Origin: Janthinobacterium fluminis
GTDB lineage: Bacteria > Pseudomonadota > Gammaproteobacteria > Burkholderiales > Burkholderiaceae_D
NCBI RefSeq assembly: GCF_028595325.1
Contig: NZ_JAQQXR010000003.1
Location: forward strand, 310,001 to 374,000
Direction: 5' to 3'
DNA length: 64,000 nucleotides
Position numbers and translations under genes: made by a program. Below the pieces are notes generated by a model. That model was given only the letters and a program-made list of their open reading frames with translations. It was not told where the DNA came from and did no database searches. Numbering within the stretch: position 1 is the stretch's first letter; every line of letters starts with the position of its first letter. Below are positions 16,835 through 27,529 of this stretch, piece after piece.

Positions 16835-18607
16835 ATGCTTCGTTTCTGCCGCACCGCCCTCGCCGCCGCCTTCCTGTCGCTGTCCTGCTGCGGCCAGGGC
16901 CAGGCCGCCGATGCCGCCGCGCCGCCGAAGACGCTGCATATGCTGCTGACCACGGCCGAGAGCAGCCTCGACCCGGCCGTCGCGTCCGACCTCGCCAGCC
17001 TGAACCTGCTGGAAAACCTGTTCGACCCGATGCTGCGCTACGACTATCTGGCGCGGCCGCTGAAGCTGCAGGAAAACACGCTGGCGGCCATGCCCGGCGT
17101 CGAGGACGGCGGCCGCAGTTATCTGTTCCGTATCAGGCCGGGCATCTTTTTCACGCCCGATCCGGCCTTCAAGGGCGTCAAGCGGGAGGTGACGGCGCAG
17201 GATTATGTGTACAGCCTGAAACGCCTGTACGACCCCGGCCTGAAATCGCCGTGGTTGTTCCTGTTCGAGGGCAAGATCGCCGGCGACGCCGCCTTGAAGC
17301 CGGGCCAGTTCAGCTACGACAGCGCGATCGACGGCTTGCGCGCGCTGGACCGCTACACGCTGCGCATCGGCCTGACGGCGCCCGACCCGAATTTCCTGTT
17401 CTACCTGGCGATGCCGGCCACCGGCGTCGTCGCGCGCGAGGTCATCGAGGCCTATCCCGGCCAGAGCGGCAACCATCCGGTCGGCAGCGGTCCCTTCATG
17501 GTCGGCGAGTGGCGCCACAGCGACAAGATCGTGCTGCTGGCCAATCCTGGCTTCCGCAGCACCGTGTTCCACGCCGGGCCGGACGTGGCGCCGGAAGACC
17601 GGGCGCTGGCCGCCGCGCTGGAAGGCCGGCGCCTGCCGCTGGTGGAGCGGGTCGACGTGCGCATCGTCGAGGAATACCAGTCGCGCGTGCTGGGCTTTTT
17701 GAAGGGCCAGTTCGACTACCTGGAGCAGGTGCCGGAGTCGCTGACGGACATGGTGCTGGCCGGCGGCGCGCTCAGGCCCGAGCTGGCCGCCAAGGGCATC
17801 GCCCTGTCGCGCTTCCCCGTGCTGCAAACGTATTACATGTGGATGAATATGGACGATCCCTTGCTTGGCGGCTATGGCAAGGACAAGCTGGCGCTGCGGC
17901 GCGCCATCGCCCTCAGCTACAACGGCACCGAGGATGTCGCGCTGCTGAAGAAGGGGCTGGCGCTGCCGGCCCAGTCGCCGCTGCCGCCGAACGTGCTGGG
18001 CTATGACGCGGCCTACCGCGGCCCGACGCGCTACGACCCGGCGCTGGCGCGGGCGCTGCTGGACCGCTACGGCTACCGGGCGCAGGCGGACGGCTTCCGG
18101 GCCCTGCCCGGCGGCAAGCCGCTGACGCTGGTGATGCACACGGAGGCGAGCGCGGCCGGGCGCCTGCGCGACGAGTTGTGGCGGCGCAGCCTGGCGGCGG
18201 TCGGCCTGCGCGTCGTCTTCAAGAGCGACAAGAAGGGGGAAATCATCAAGGCTTCGCGCCTGGGCCAGGTGCAGATGTTCGAGACGAACTGGATCGCCGA
18301 CTTCCCCGACGGCGAGAATTTCTTCCAGCTGCTGTATGGCCCCAACAGCGGCCGCGCCAACTATGCCCGCTTCAAGCTGCCCGCCTACGACAGGCTGTAC
18401 GAGCAGGCGCGCCTGCTGCCCGACTCGCCGCGCCGGCGCGCGCTGTACCACGACATGGCGCAGCTGATCCATGCCTACGCGCCCTGGGTGCTGCTGACGC
18501 ATCCCGTGTCGGCCGACCTGCGCCAGCCGTGGCTGAAAAATTACAAGCGGCATCCGGTCGAATTCACGGCCTGGCGTTATCTGGATGTGGCGCCGCGCCA
18601 GCATTGA
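16835..18607 (+). CDS. Family 5 extracellular solute-binding protein (oligopeptide/dipeptide ABC type)
   Basis: A 590-residue periplasmic binding protein of the OppA/DppA class. An N-terminal signal (MLRFCRTALAAAFLSLSCCG) precedes SBP_bac_5 features: LDPAVASDLASLNLLENLFDPM, FRIRPGIFF, HPVGSGPFMVGEWR, LALRRAIALSYN and NWIADFPDGENFFQLLYGPN. Such proteins bind peptides for ABC import and can also bind cell-wall peptides. No permease or ATPase genes lie beside it, so it is an orphan that must use a transporter elsewhere. The ATG at 16835 is taken because it starts the signal peptide; TTG 16814 would add seven residues. Repeat copies lie in its upstream region. Confidence 0.87.
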   Translation: MLRFCRTALAAAFLSLSCCGQGQAADAAAPPKTLHMLLTTAESSLDPAVASDLASLNLLENLFDPMLRYDYLARPLKLQENTLAAMPGVEDGGRSYLFRIRPGIFFTPDPAFKGVKREVTAQDYVYSLKRLYDPGLKSPWLFLFEGKIAGDAALKPGQFSYDSAIDGLRALDRYTLRIGLTAPDPNFLFYLAMPATGVVAREVIEAYPGQSGNHPVGSGPFMVGEWRHSDKIVLLANPGFRSTVFHAGPDVAPEDRALAAALEGRRLPLVERVDVRIVEEYQSRVLGFLKGQFDYLEQVPESLTDMVLAGGALRPELAAKGIALSRFPVLQTYYMWMNMDDPLLGGYGKDKLALRRAIALSYNGTEDVALLKKGLALPAQSPLPPNVLGYDAAYRGPTRYDPALARALLDRYGYRAQADGFRALPGGKPLTLVMHTEASAAGRLRDELWRRSLAAVGLRVVFKSDKKGEIIKASRLGQVQMFETNWIADFPDGENFFQLLYGPNSGRANYARFKLPAYDRLYEQARLLPDSPRRRALYHDMAQLIHAYAPWVLLTHPVSADLRQPWLKNYKRHPVEFTAWRYLDVAPRQH

Positions 18608-18727
18608 AGCGGGCAAGGGCCGGCGCCCGGCACCCTTTTGCCGGCGACGAAGCCGGCGCCGGCCTTGGCGCCAGGCTCGGTAGAATACTGGTGTGGCCGT
18701 TTGGCCAGGCAACCTTGGGGTGCGCCC

Positions 18728-19633
18728 ATGTCGACCATCCAGCGCCGCGCCGGCGCCTATGTGCTCAGCCATCCGCTGGCGTTCTTCCTGCAGACCCTGA
18801 AGGGCTTCCGCGCCAACCAGGGCCTGCTGCTGGCGGGCGCCGTCGCCTATTACTCGCTGCTCTCCATCGTGCCGCTGCTGATGCTGGTCGTCGTCGCCCT
18901 GTCGCACGTGATCGACCAGGACGAGCTGCTGGGCACGATGGCGCGCTATCTGGAGTGGCTGGTGCCGGGGCAGTCGGCCGCCATCGTTGCCGAAGTCGCG
19001 CACTTCCTCGCCCATCGCGACGTCATCGGCTGGGTGGTGCTGGCGACGATGCTGTTCTTCAGTTCGCTCGCCTTCACCGTGCTGGAAAACGCCATGAGCG
19101 TCATCTTCGTGCACCGCGTGGCGATACGGCGGCGGCGCTTCCTCGTCTCGGCGATCCTGCCCTACTGCTATATCGTCTCGCTCGGCGCCGGCATCCTGCT
19201 GGTGACGCTGGTGGCCGGCTCGCTGCAGGTGCTGGGCGAGGAAAGCCTGCAGTTTCTCGGCCGCAGCTGGTCGCTGGGCGGCGTCTCCGGCGTGCTGCTC
19301 TACCTGCTCGGCCTGGGCGGCGAAATCCTCGTGCTCAGCTCGATCTACCTGGTGATGCCGGTCGGCCGCCTGTCGGTCTGGCACGCGCTGATAGGCGGGA
19401 TCACGGCGGCCCTGCTGTGGGAGGTGGCGCGCCACGTGCTGGTCTGGTACTTCTCCACCTTGTCGCAGGTGAACGTCGTCTACGGCTCGATGACGACGGC
19501 CATCGTCGTCATGTTCAGCCTGGAAATCGGCGCCACGCTGCTGCTGTTCGGCGCCCAGGTGATCGCCGAGTACGAGCGGGTCGGGCGCGGCGAGCAAGAC
19601 CAGGCGGCGCAGCGCCTGCACACGGCGCCGTGA
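18728..19633 (+). CDS. YihY/virulence factor BrkB family inner-membrane protein
   Basis: A 301-residue membrane protein with about six transmembrane segments. Family motifs seen are LLLAGAVAYYSLLSIVPLLM near the N-terminus, GWVVLATMLFFSSLAFTVLENAMSVIF, and the C-terminal WEVARHVLVWYFSTLSQVNV-VYGSM segment. The family was once annotated as RNase BN, which is wrong. Its role is unknown. The ATG at 18728 follows a weak GGGGTG site. A small RNA promoter begins 18 bp after its stop. Confidence 0.87.
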   Translation: MSTIQRRAGAYVLSHPLAFFLQTLKGFRANQGLLLAGAVAYYSLLSIVPLLMLVVVALSHVIDQDELLGTMARYLEWLVPGQSAAIVAEVAHFLAHRDVIGWVVLATMLFFSSLAFTVLENAMSVIFVHRVAIRRRRFLVSAILPYCYIVSLGAGILLVTLVAGSLQVLGEESLQFLGRSWSLGGVSGVLLYLLGLGGEILVLSSIYLVMPVGRLSVWHALIGGITAALLWEVARHVLVWYFSTLSQVNVVYGSMTTAIVVMFSLEIGATLLLFGAQVIAEYERVGRGEQDQAAQRLHTAP

Positions 19634-19651
19634 AATGAATGCGATAATTTG

Positions 19652-19680
19652 TTGCGCTGCACAAAATGCTGTGCTACACT
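19652..19680 (+). promoter_or_regulatory. Promoter of the small RNA
   Basis: TTGCGC (19652-19657), 17-bp spacer, TACACT (19675-19680). The predicted +1 falls about 7 bases later, at 19687-19688, exactly where the RNA closing stem begins. That coincidence supports both calls. Confidence 0.6.
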
Positions 19681-19687
19681 ACGTTCA

Positions 19688-19830
19688 GTGGTGAGGTTTG
19701 TTCGCAGACAGTCCCGCTATCCAAGGCCTACGCCGCGAGCCAATATGTGTAATGTTGGGGTTGTGCATGGTTGTAAGGCTTGGATTTGTAATTCCGGATA
19801 CGTTGGTCGATTTACACGTCAGGGCACCAC
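19688..19830 (+). ncRNA. Structured small RNA, possibly 6S RNA (ssrS)
   Basis: A 143-nt segment without a convincing frame that folds into nested helices. The ends GTGGTG and CACCAC pair. Inside, TATCC pairs with GGATA, CCAAG-GCCT pairs with AGG-CTTGG with one bulge, and the tip is a CCAATAT/ATGTTGG hairpin. The long rod with unpaired stretches between closing stem and core, and the 5' sequence TGTTCGCAGACAGTCCC, resemble 6S RNA (E. coli has TGTTCGCAAGCGGGCCAGTCCC). 6S RNA traps the housekeeping RNA polymerase holoenzyme in stationary phase. It is shorter than the 184-nt E. coli RNA, so another regulatory RNA is possible. A promoter and a terminator flank it. Confidence 0.55.
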
Positions 19831-19885
19831 GCAGATAGCATGGGCGCCTGGGACACGATTAAAGCATTGGTAATACATTGGAACA

Positions 19886-19911
19886 AAGCTCGCTTCGGCG
19901 GGCTTTTTTTT
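19886..19911 (+). terminator. Rho-independent terminator
   Basis: Hairpin AAGCTCGC-TTCG-GCGGGCTT, with one mismatched pair and a UUCG-type tetraloop, followed by eight Ts. It lies 55 bp after the closing stem of the small RNA and is its likely 3' end before trimming. Confidence 0.85.
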
Positions 19912-19922
19912 CGTCCCGACAG

Positions 19923-19980
19923 CGGGGGACAGACCACGATTTCCAAGAAATATTTCTCGGAAATCGTGGTCTGTCCCCCG
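19923..19980. repeat. GGGGGACAGACCACGATTTC inverted repeat
   Basis: Near-perfect palindrome of about 58 bp. The arms CGGGGGACAGACCACGATTT and its complement close on the palindromic centre AGAAATATTTCT. It lies between the small RNA terminator and the stop of the acyl-CoA dehydrogenase gene and could end transcription from the right. Same family as 16694-16790 and 29543-29631. Confidence 0.9.
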
Positions 19981-19983
19981 CTT

Positions 19984-21111
<1,128 letters not shown>

Positions 21112-21131
21112 GGGGGGCTCGGGAAAAGGGT

Positions 21132-21800
21132 TTACCAGCCGATCGGCTTGCCGTCGTGGTGGAGGTAGGCGGCCTGGCTGGACGGGGCCAGCGCGGCCAG
21201 CGTGGCGCGGATGCCGGCGGCGCTTTCTTCGGCCGACAGGTCGGCGCCCTGCCCGCCCATGTCGGTGCGCACCCAGCCCGGGTGCAGGGCGACGCAGGTG
21301 GCGCCCTTGGCGCCGAAGCGCTGCGCCGTGTCGATCAGCACCGAGTTCAGCGCCGCCTTGCTGGCGCGGTACAGCGTGCCGGTCGGATTGTCGCGCTCGC
21401 TGAGGGAGCCCATGTGCGAGGACAGCGCCGCCAGTTTGCCGCGCGCCGCGCAGACCATGGGCGCGATCAGCGGCAGCAGGCGCATCGCCGCCAGCACATT
21501 GGTGTGCATGACCGCGTCGAAGTCCGATTGCAGCGGGAAGCCGTCGTGGCGCGGGCCGTAGACGCCGGCGTTGAGGATGGCCACGTCGAGGTGCTCGCCG
21601 TCGAGCTTCCAGCCCAGGGCGGCGCAGCCTTCGACGTCGGTGACGTCGAGCTGGTGGGCTTCCGCGCCCAGTTCCTTGAGGGCGGCGCAGTGGTTTTCCT
21701 GGCGCGCGGTGGCGATGACGCGCCAGCCCTGGCCCAGGTACTGGCGCACCAGTTCCTGGCCGATGCCGCGCGATGCGCCGATGATGAGTGCTGTTGGCAT
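21132..21800 (-). CDS. Short-chain dehydrogenase/reductase
   Basis: A 222-residue NAD(P)-binding enzyme. Rossmann motif TALIIGASRGIGQEL, DVTDVEG, NAGVYG (the NNAG-type motif), the catalytic serine in ALSSHMGS and the Y-x-x-x-K pair in YRASKAALN are present, followed by HPGWVRTDMGG. This is the classical SDR order. ATG 21800 is chosen for AAGGAAAG just upstream. Substrate unknown. In this cluster it may act on a hydroxyacyl intermediate, but its relatives near catabolic genes are diverse. Confidence 0.87.
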   Translation of the reverse strand: MPTALIIGASRGIGQELVRQYLGQGWRVIATARQENHCAALKELGAEAHQLDVTDVEGCAALGWKLDGEHLDVAILNAGVYGPRHDGFPLQSDFDAVMHTNVLAAMRLLPLIAPMVCAARGKLAALSSHMGSLSERDNPTGTLYRASKAALNSVLIDTAQRFGAKGATCVALHPGWVRTDMGGQGADLSAEESAAGIRATLAALAPSSQAAYLHHDGKPIGW

Positions 21801-21875
21801 ACTTTCCTTGAAATGTGGGGGGCGCACCCGCGGTGCGCGGGCGCCGCCGGGCAAGGCCCGCCGGCGCGCCCTTGT

Positions 21876-23072
21876 TTACGCCAGTTCGATGGCCATCGCC
21901 GTCGCTTCGCCGCCGCCTATGCACAGGGCCGCGACGCCGCGCTTGCCGCCGCTTTTCTTCAGCGCGCCGATCAGCGTGACGAGGATGCGCGCGCCCGAGG
22001 CGCCGATCGGGTGGCCCAGCGCGCACGCGCCGCCGTGGACGTTGATTTTGCTGTGCGGGATGTCGAGATCGTGCATGGCCGCCATCGGCACGGCGGCGAA
22101 GGCTTCATTGATTTCGTACAGGTCGACGCTGCCGCTGCTCCAGCCGGTCTTGGCGAACAGCTTGCGGATGGCGCCCACCGGCGCCGTCGTGAACAGCGCG
22201 GGCGCCTGGGCGTGGGTGGCGTGGCCGTGGATGGTCGCCAGCACCGTGCAGCCGAGCTGCTTGGCGGTCGAGGCGCGCATCAGCACGAGGGCGGCGGCGC
22301 CGTCGTTGATCGACGACGAGGAGGCCGCCGTGATGGTGCCGTCCTTTTTGAACGCCGCCTTCAGCGCGGGGATTTTTTCCAGGCGCGCCTTCAGCGGGCC
22401 CTCGTCCTGCTCGATGACGCTGTCGCCGCCGCGGCCGGAAACGGTCACGGGCGCGATTTCCCAGGCGAAGCCGCCGTCCTTGGCGGCCGCCTGGGCGCGC
22501 TGCACGGAGGCGATGGCGAAGGCGTCCTGCGCCGCGCGGGTGAACTGGTATTGGCTGGCGCATTCCTCGGCGAAGGTGCCCATCGAGCGGCCGTTGCCCT
22601 TCTCGTCCTTGGTGTAGGCGTCCTCCAGGCCGTCCAGCATCATGTGGTCGTAAATCATGCCGTGGCCGATGCGGTAGCCGCCGCGCGCCTTGGGGATCAG
22701 GTAGGGGGCGTTGCTCATCGATTCCATGCCGCCGGCGACGATCACGTCGGCGCTGCCGGCCAGCAGGGTGTCGTGGGCGAAGATGGCCGCCTGCATGGCC
22801 GAGCCGCACATTTTCGACAGCGTGACGGCGCCGGCCGAGGTCGGCAAGCCGGCCTTCAGCGCCGCCTGGCGGGCCGGCGCCTGGCCCTGGCCCGCCATCA
22901 GGCAATTGCCGAAGAAGACGTGTTCGACGGCGTCCGGCGCGACGCCGGCGCGCGCCACCGCGGCCCGGATGGCAACCGCGCCCAGGTCGCTGGCGCTGAC
23001 GCCGGCGAAGTCGCCCTGGAAGGCGCCCATGGGGGTGCGGGCCGCACCGACGATAACGATAGGATCATTCAT
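21876..23072 (-). CDS. Acetyl-CoA acetyltransferase (thiolase)
   Basis: A 398-residue thiolase catalysing reversible acetoacetyl-CoA formation or cleavage. The acylated cysteine is C89 in [11 protein letters not shown]. The C-terminal motifs [16 protein letters not shown] (histidine) and [12 protein letters not shown] (second cysteine) are intact. In leucine breakdown, acetoacetate activated to acetoacetyl-CoA is split by such an enzyme, which fits its position beside ivd. The start overlaps the last 8 bp of aceK, so translation is probably coupled. AtoB-type and polyhydroxybutyrate-type (PhaA) roles cannot be separated by sequence alone. Confidence 0.9.
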   Translation of the reverse strand: MNDPIVIVGAARTPMGAFQGDFAGVSASDLGAVAIRAAVARAGVAPDAVEHVFFGNCLMAGQGQAPARQAALKAGLPTSAGAVTLSKMCGSAMQAAIFAHDTLLAGSADVIVAGGMESMSNAPYLIPKARGGYRIGHGMIYDHMMLDGLEDAYTKDEKGNGRSMGTFAEECASQYQFTRAAQDAFAIASVQRAQAAAKDGGFAWEIAPVTVSGRGGDSVIEQDEGPLKARLEKIPALKAAFKKDGTITAASSSSINDGAAALVLMRASTAKQLGCTVLATIHGHATHAQAPALFTTAPVGAIRKLFAKTGWSSGSVDLYEINEAFAAVPMAAMHDLDIPHSKINVHGGACALGHPIGASGARILVTLIGALKKSGGKRGVAALCIGGGEATAMAIELA

Positions 23073-24891
23073 GATGGTGGTTCTCCGAAAAAAGCGGCTG
23101 TGACACGGCCGGGATGGTGTGGGTGGTTTGATTGCAAAAACGAATGTGCTGCGGGTAGGGGAACACGTCTTCGATGATGCCGTCCTGGATGCGCTGCTTG
23201 CGCGCCTGCCAGAACGCCGGCGTCAGCAGGTCGGCGTGGTGCTTCATGAAATACTTGCGGATGCGCGGATTGCCCAGCAGGAAACGGCCGAACTGCTCGG
23301 GGAAGACGTCGTGCTTGCCGATCGCGTACCACGGCTCGGCCGACATTTCCTCTTCCTCGTTGCGGGCCGGCGGAATCAGGCGGAAGTTGCAGTCGGTGAT
23401 GTACTCGATTTCATCGTAGTCGTAGAAGACGACGCGCTGGTGGCGGGTGACGCCGAAGTTCTTGTAGAGCATGTCGCCGGGGAAGATGTTGGCCGCGACC
23501 AATTCCTTGATCGCGTTGCCGTATTCCAGCAGGCCATGCTCGACCTTCGCTTCGTCGGCCTCTTTTTCCGCGTTGCTCAGCCAGATGTTGAGCGGCATCA
23601 TGCGCCTCTCGATGTAGAGGTGCTTGATGATGATCTTGTCGTCTTCGTACTCGACCAGGGAGGGCGCGAAATGCTCCAGCTCGGCCAGCAATTCCTCGGC
23701 GAAGCGGGCGCGCGGGAAGGCCACGTTCGAGTATTCCAGCGTGTCGGCCATGCGGCCGACGCGGTCGTGGTGCTTGACCAGCAGGTATTTTTCCTTGATC
23801 TGGGCGCGCGTGGTTTCCTTCGGCGCCGGGAAGAAGTCCTTGATGACCTTGAACACATAGGGGAAGGACGGCAGCGCGAACACCAGCATGACGAGGCCGC
23901 GGATGCCGGGCGCGCTCTCGAAGCGGTCCGAGGAGTGCTTCAAGTGCTGCAGGTAGTCGCGGTAGAACAGGGTCTTGCCCTGTTTTTGCAGGCCGAGTAT
24001 CGTGTAAATCTCGCTGCGCGGCTTGCGCGGCAGCAGGCTGCGCAAGAACTGCACATAGGCGGAGGGCACTTCCATGTCGACGAGGAAGTAGGCGCGCGTG
24101 AACGAGAACAGTATCGTGATCTGCTCCTGGTCGAACAGCACGGTGTCGAGGAAGAGCTGGCCCCGGCGGTCGTGCAGGATCGGCACGATGAAGGGGTATT
24201 CGCGGTTGCCGTTGATGCCCTTGCCGACGATGTAGGCGCCCTTGTTGCGGTAGAACAGGCTCGACAGCACCTGGATCTGGTGGTTCGGCTCCAGCCGGTC
24301 GGCGCCGAAAATCTGTTTCAGGCGCGCCTCGACGAGGCCGACGTCGCGGTCCAGGTCGGCAAAAACGCAGTTCAGCTGGAAATTCGTGATGATGCGCTTG
24401 AGCGTGAAGCGCAAGCCGTCCTTGCCCGGATAGTAGACGCGGTAGGTCGGATTCAGCTCCTCCGTCTCGATGTACTCGGTGGAGACGACGGGGCGCACGA
24501 AGATGAAATCGTTATGGAAATAGGTGCGGTGCAGGATGTTGCAGCAGACGGAGTTGAAGAAGGTTTCCGCCAGCTCCGGCTGCTTGTGGTCGGACAGCAT
24601 GCCGATGTAGTGCAGCTTCAGCTCGCGCCACACTTCGTCCGTCAACTCCGCCTCGTCGTACTCATCTTCGAGCATCTGCACGCATTCCTGCACGCGCTGG
24701 TCGTAAAAGCCGATGCGCTCGCGGGCCGCCTGCTGGGCCGCGGCCCAGGCGCCGTGCTCGAAATGCTGCTTGGCGTGGCGGCTGGTGCGGCGGAACAGGC
24801 GGTAGTGCTTGTCGAAGCCGTCGCGTATCGTGCGCGCGATGTCGAAGGCGATTTGCGAAGACAGCAGTTTGGGGAAAGCAATTTGTGTCAT
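23065..24891 (-). CDS. aceK: Isocitrate dehydrogenase kinase/phosphatase
   Basis: A 608-residue bifunctional enzyme that phosphorylates and dephosphorylates isocitrate dehydrogenase, diverting carbon into the glyoxylate shunt. Length and the entire pattern fit AceK: the helical regulatory N-terminal half, then the kinase-like half with [92 protein letters not shown] and [11 protein letters not shown]. In many bacteria aceK follows aceBA; here it lies between ivd and a thiolase, downstream of a LiuR operator. That links leucine catabolism, which yields only acetyl units and acetoacetate, to the glyoxylate bypass. Confidence 0.95.
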   Translation of the reverse strand: MTQIAFPKLLSSQIAFDIARTIRDGFDKHYRLFRRTSRHAKQHFEHGAWAAAQQAARERIGFYDQRVQECVQMLEDEYDEAELTDEVWRELKLHYIGMLSDHKQPELAETFFNSVCCNILHRTYFHNDFIFVRPVVSTEYIETEELNPTYRVYYPGKDGLRFTLKRIITNFQLNCVFADLDRDVGLVEARLKQIFGADRLEPNHQIQVLSSLFYRNKGAYIVGKGINGNREYPFIVPILHDRRGQLFLDTVLFDQEQITILFSFTRAYFLVDMEVPSAYVQFLRSLLPRKPRSEIYTILGLQKQGKTLFYRDYLQHLKHSSDRFESAPGIRGLVMLVFALPSFPYVFKVIKDFFPAPKETTRAQIKEKYLLVKHHDRVGRMADTLEYSNVAFPRARFAEELLAELEHFAPSLVEYEDDKIIIKHLYIERRMMPLNIWLSNAEKEADEAKVEHGLLEYGNAIKELVAANIFPGDMLYKNFGVTRHQRVVFYDYDEIEYITDCNFRLIPPARNEEEEMSAEPWYAIGKHDVFPEQFGRFLLGNPRIRKYFMKHHADLLTPAFWQARKQRIQDGIIEDVFPYPQHIRFCNQTTHTIPAVSQPLFSENHHHE

Positions 24892-24973
24892 CGTCCGTCC
24901 CGATCGAAGATTAGTTCAGCTAATAAAAAACCCGTTTTCATCAGGGTAGCTAATCCGCGCGCGCCCGGCTACC

Positions 24974-26158
24974 TTACAGCGTTTCCGCGAACAATTCGCG
25001 GCCGATCAGCATGCGGCGGATTTCGCTGGTGCCGGCGCCGATTTCATACAGTTTCGCGTCGCGCCACAGGCGGCCGGCCGGATACTCGTTGATGTAGCCG
25101 TTGCCGCCCAGCGCCTGGATCGCCTCGCCGGCCATCCAGGTTGCCTTCTCCGCACTATACAGAATGGCGCCGGCGGCGTCCTTGCGCAACTGGCGCACCG
25201 CCTCCGGCGTCGTGGCGCGGTCGCAGGCCTGGCCGACGGCGTAGACGTAAGCCTTGCAGGCCATCATCGTCGAATACATGTCGGCGAGCTTGCCCTGCAT
25301 CAGCTGGAATTCGCCGATGGGCTGGCCGAACTGCGTGCGCTCGTGCACATACGGCACCACCAGGTCCATGCAAGCCTGCATGATGCCGAGCGGGCCGCCG
25401 GACAGCACGGTGCGCTCGAAGTCCAGGCCCGACATCAGCACGTTGACGCCCTTGCCCAGGCCGCCCAGCACGTTCTCGGCCGGCACTTCGCAATCCTGGA
25501 ACACCAGTTCGCCCGTGTGCGAGCCGCGCATGCCCAGCTTGTCGAGTTTTTGCGCGATCGAGAAGCCCTTGAAATGCTTTTCGATCAGGAAGGCCGTCAT
25601 GCCTTTCGAGCCGGCCGCCAGATCGTTCTTCGCGTACACCACCAGCACGTCGGCGTCGGGGCCGTTGGTGATCCACATCTTGGTGCCGTTGAGCACCCAG
25701 CGGTCGCCCTTCCAGTCGGCGCGCAGCTTCATGCTGACGACGTCCGAGCCGGCGTTCGGCTCCGACATGGCCAGCGCGCCGATGTGCTCGCCCGACACCA
25801 GCTTCGGCAGGTACTGGGCTTTTTGCGCGTCCGTGCCGTTGCGCTTGATCTGGTTCACGCACAGGTTCGAGTGGGCGCCATACGACAGGCCGACCGAGGC
25901 GGAGGCGCGGGAAATCTCTTCCATCGCGATGATGTGGGCCAGGTAACCCATGCCGCTGCCGCCGTACTGCTCGTCGACGGTGATGCCGAGCAAGCCCAGC
26001 TCGCCCATCTTGCGCCACAGGTCCATGGGAAACTGGTCGCTGCGGTCGATCTCGGCGGCGCGCGGGGCGATCTCGGCGGCGGCAAATTGTTGGATCGCTT
26101 CGCGCAGCGCGGCGATGTCTTCGCCGTGGTCAAAAGTTAAGCCTGGAAGATGGAGCAT
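24974..26158 (-). CDS. ivd: Isovaleryl-CoA dehydrogenase
   Basis: A 394-residue FAD acyl-CoA dehydrogenase for the second step of leucine degradation. The catalytic glutamate lies in [19 protein letters not shown], the internal position characteristic of isovaleryl-CoA dehydrogenase rather than the C-terminal position of short-chain enzymes. Other motifs are [53 protein letters not shown] and [21 protein letters not shown] good GAGGA site precedes the ATG. The LiuR operator at 26220-26239 lies 62 bp upstream. Confidence 0.95.
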   Translation of the reverse strand: MLHLPGLTFDHGEDIAALREAIQQFAAAEIAPRAAEIDRSDQFPMDLWRKMGELGLLGITVDEQYGGSGMGYLAHIIAMEEISRASASVGLSYGAHSNLCVNQIKRNGTDAQKAQYLPKLVSGEHIGALAMSEPNAGSDVVSMKLRADWKGDRWVLNGTKMWITNGPDADVLVVYAKNDLAAGSKGMTAFLIEKHFKGFSIAQKLDKLGMRGSHTGELVFQDCEVPAENVLGGLGKGVNVLMSGLDFERTVLSGGPLGIMQACMDLVVPYVHERTQFGQPIGEFQLMQGKLADMYSTMMACKAYVYAVGQACDRATTPEAVRQLRKDAAGAILYSAEKATWMAGEAIQALGGNGYINEYPAGRLWRDAKLYEIGAGTSEIRRMLIGRELFAETL

Positions 26159-26219
26159 GTCGTCCTCGTCGAATAGACAGTTAGCGGAAAGAGTGAAGAG
26201 CCAATGATACGCTTATGTG

Positions 26220-26239
26220 ACGTTAACGTAAACGTAAAG
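26220..26239. promoter_or_regulatory. LiuR operator before ivd
   Basis: Minus strand reads CTTTACGTTTACGTTAACGT. The inner ACGTTAACGT is a perfect palindrome. It lies between liuR and ivd and is almost identical to the intragenic site at 977-996. MerR-type LiuR sites of proteobacteria have this TTTACGTTTACG character. Confidence 0.8.
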
Positions 26240-26273
26240 TGCCTGCCGCGCCGTTGCCGGCGCGGCCCCGGCC

Positions 26274-26681
26274 TTAGGGCGCCGGCACATGCGCGCCGGC
26301 GGCCACGCCGGCCAGCAGGCGCTTGCATTCCTCCTCGTGGGCGGTGATCTCGGCCAGCGCCATTTCGATGTCCTCGCGCTGCTGCTCCAGGGTTTCGCGG
26401 TGCTGCGCCAGCACGCCGAGGAAGCGGTTCATCTGCGCGCTGGTGTCCTTCGGCGTTTCATACATATCGACCAGGCTCTTGATCTCGGACAAGGCCAGGC
26501 CCAGGCGCTTGCCGCGCAGCGTCAGCTTCAACCGGGTGCGGTCGCGCGGCGTGTAGACCCGGTTGCGGCCGCCCGCGCCTTCCCGTGTCGGGCTGAGCAG
26601 CCCCTGATCTTCATAAAAACGGATCGCGCGTGCGGTGACGTCGAATTCGCGCGCCAGTTCGGTGATGGTATAGGTCGGCAT
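26274..26681 (-). CDS. liuR: MerR-family regulator of leucine/isovalerate utilisation
   Basis: A 135-residue MerR-type DNA-binding protein. The N-terminal winged helix reads YTITELAREFDVTARAIRFY and EDQGLLSPTREGAGGRNRVY, followed by a helical dimerisation coil (about 75-125). There is no cysteine-rich metal site; the few C-terminal residues such as ECKRLLAG do not form one. Position directly upstream of ivd and the presence of three matching palindromes around its targets identify it as LiuR. It probably senses a branched-chain acyl-CoA. Start ATG 26681 gives the family N-terminus; upstream residues are not conserved in type. Confidence 0.9.
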   Translation of the reverse strand: MPTYTITELAREFDVTARAIRFYEDQGLLSPTREGAGGRNRVYTPRDRTRLKLTLRGKRLGLALSEIKSLVDMYETPKDTSAQMNRFLGVLAQHRETLEQQREDIEMALAEITAHEEECKRLLAGVAAGAHVPAP

Positions 26682-26749
26682 CTTTTTCTTGCTTACTGTT
26701 AAAGTTCTTCGGCAACGCCGCATGCGGGACAGCCCGTGCGGCGGCTTCC

Positions 26750-26766
26750 GTTTACGTCAACGTCAA
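26750..26766. promoter_or_regulatory. LiuR-type operator before liuR
   Basis: GTTTACGTCAACGTCAA, 69 bp upstream of the liuR start. It shares the 13-mer TTTACGTCAACGT with the reverse complement of the intragenic site at 972-997. Autoregulation of liuR is likely. Confidence 0.65.
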
Positions 26767-27500
26767 TCGCATTGTAGCGCGCCTGTCCGAAAAGTGAAGC
26801 CGAAAGATCGCCCGCGAATCGGCGCGCCGCCGCACCCGTCCGGCCGGCCGCGCCGGGGCAGATGCCGGAATGCAAGAATTAGCATCCATCGCTTGTGTCC
26901 GCCCTGGCGCCGGCCTACACTCGCATGCAGGATGGACTATTAGTCGCAATTGGTGACCAGAACTGGCGGGTCGCCACGGCGGGCGGCCGCGCGCCCCGCG
27001 CCGCGCCGGCTGGCCGGCGACGATACGGGGCAATACGGCTTGCCGCGCATGCCCAACGATGCGCCGCTGCCTGCGCCGCGGCGGCGAGGCCATCCCCGGC
27101 GCCGCCGGCCGGATGCACCGGGCCGATGCGCCGGCCGGCCTGTGCGCGGGGGCGTGCGGCGGCCGGCGTCATGTCGCCGCCGCGCCGTGCGCACCGGCTC
27201 AGTTTTACCCTGGGGGAAGCATTGACCCATCTGTATAAGGTGTGGGCCGACACAATTGTGAAACGCGAAACCGGTTTGGACGAAATCGTCCGTTTCCGCA
27301 CGAAGTAGAGAAATATGGCCGGATTTTGCGGTGCCGCTGCGCCGGCCGCCGCCGTGGCGGGAAATTTCAACCCCGGACCCCGCCAGCCGCAGTATTTTAT
27401 TCGGTTTCTGCCATGGCAAAAAAACACGATAAGGAGTGTGAAGTGTTAAATAACAATATTAGGCAAGTCACAATTAAGTTGTCTATTCAAGAGACTGACT
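26767..27500. other. Long intergenic stretch without a recognised gene
   Basis: About 730 bp. The left two thirds are GC-rich, with open frames on both strands that have Arg/Ala/Pro-heavy, family-less translations; I reject these as genes. The right part (27300-27500) turns AT-rich (for example AAATAACAATATTAGG) and is probably the control region of the HTH gene that follows. Confidence 0.6.
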
Positions 27501-27518
27501 TTCATGTTGCAACATGAA
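27501..27518. promoter_or_regulatory. Perfect 18-bp palindrome, likely operator of the HTH gene
   Basis: TTCATGTTGCAACATGAA is a perfect palindrome ending 11 bp before the ATG of the HTH gene. Its position suggests autorepression. The half TTGCAACATGAA is followed by a second GTGCAAC at 27522-27528. Confidence 0.65.
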
Positions 27519-27529
27519 ATAGTGCAACT

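Noticed and set aside
16466-19621. Long minus-strand frame (1051 residues) across the solute-binding protein and BrkB genes
   Set aside because: Antisense shadow without recognisable domains, and it would run through the hairpin repeats.
24892-24973. Possible operator or attenuator between ivd and aceK (ATTAGTTCAGCTAAT)
   Set aside because: The inverted repeat is short and imperfect and does not match the LiuR sites; not enough to support a feature.
26895-27308. 137-codon plus-strand frame in the gap between liuR and the HTH gene
   Set aside because: Arg/Ala/Pro-rich, no ribosome site, no family, and competing frames of similar length on the other strand.
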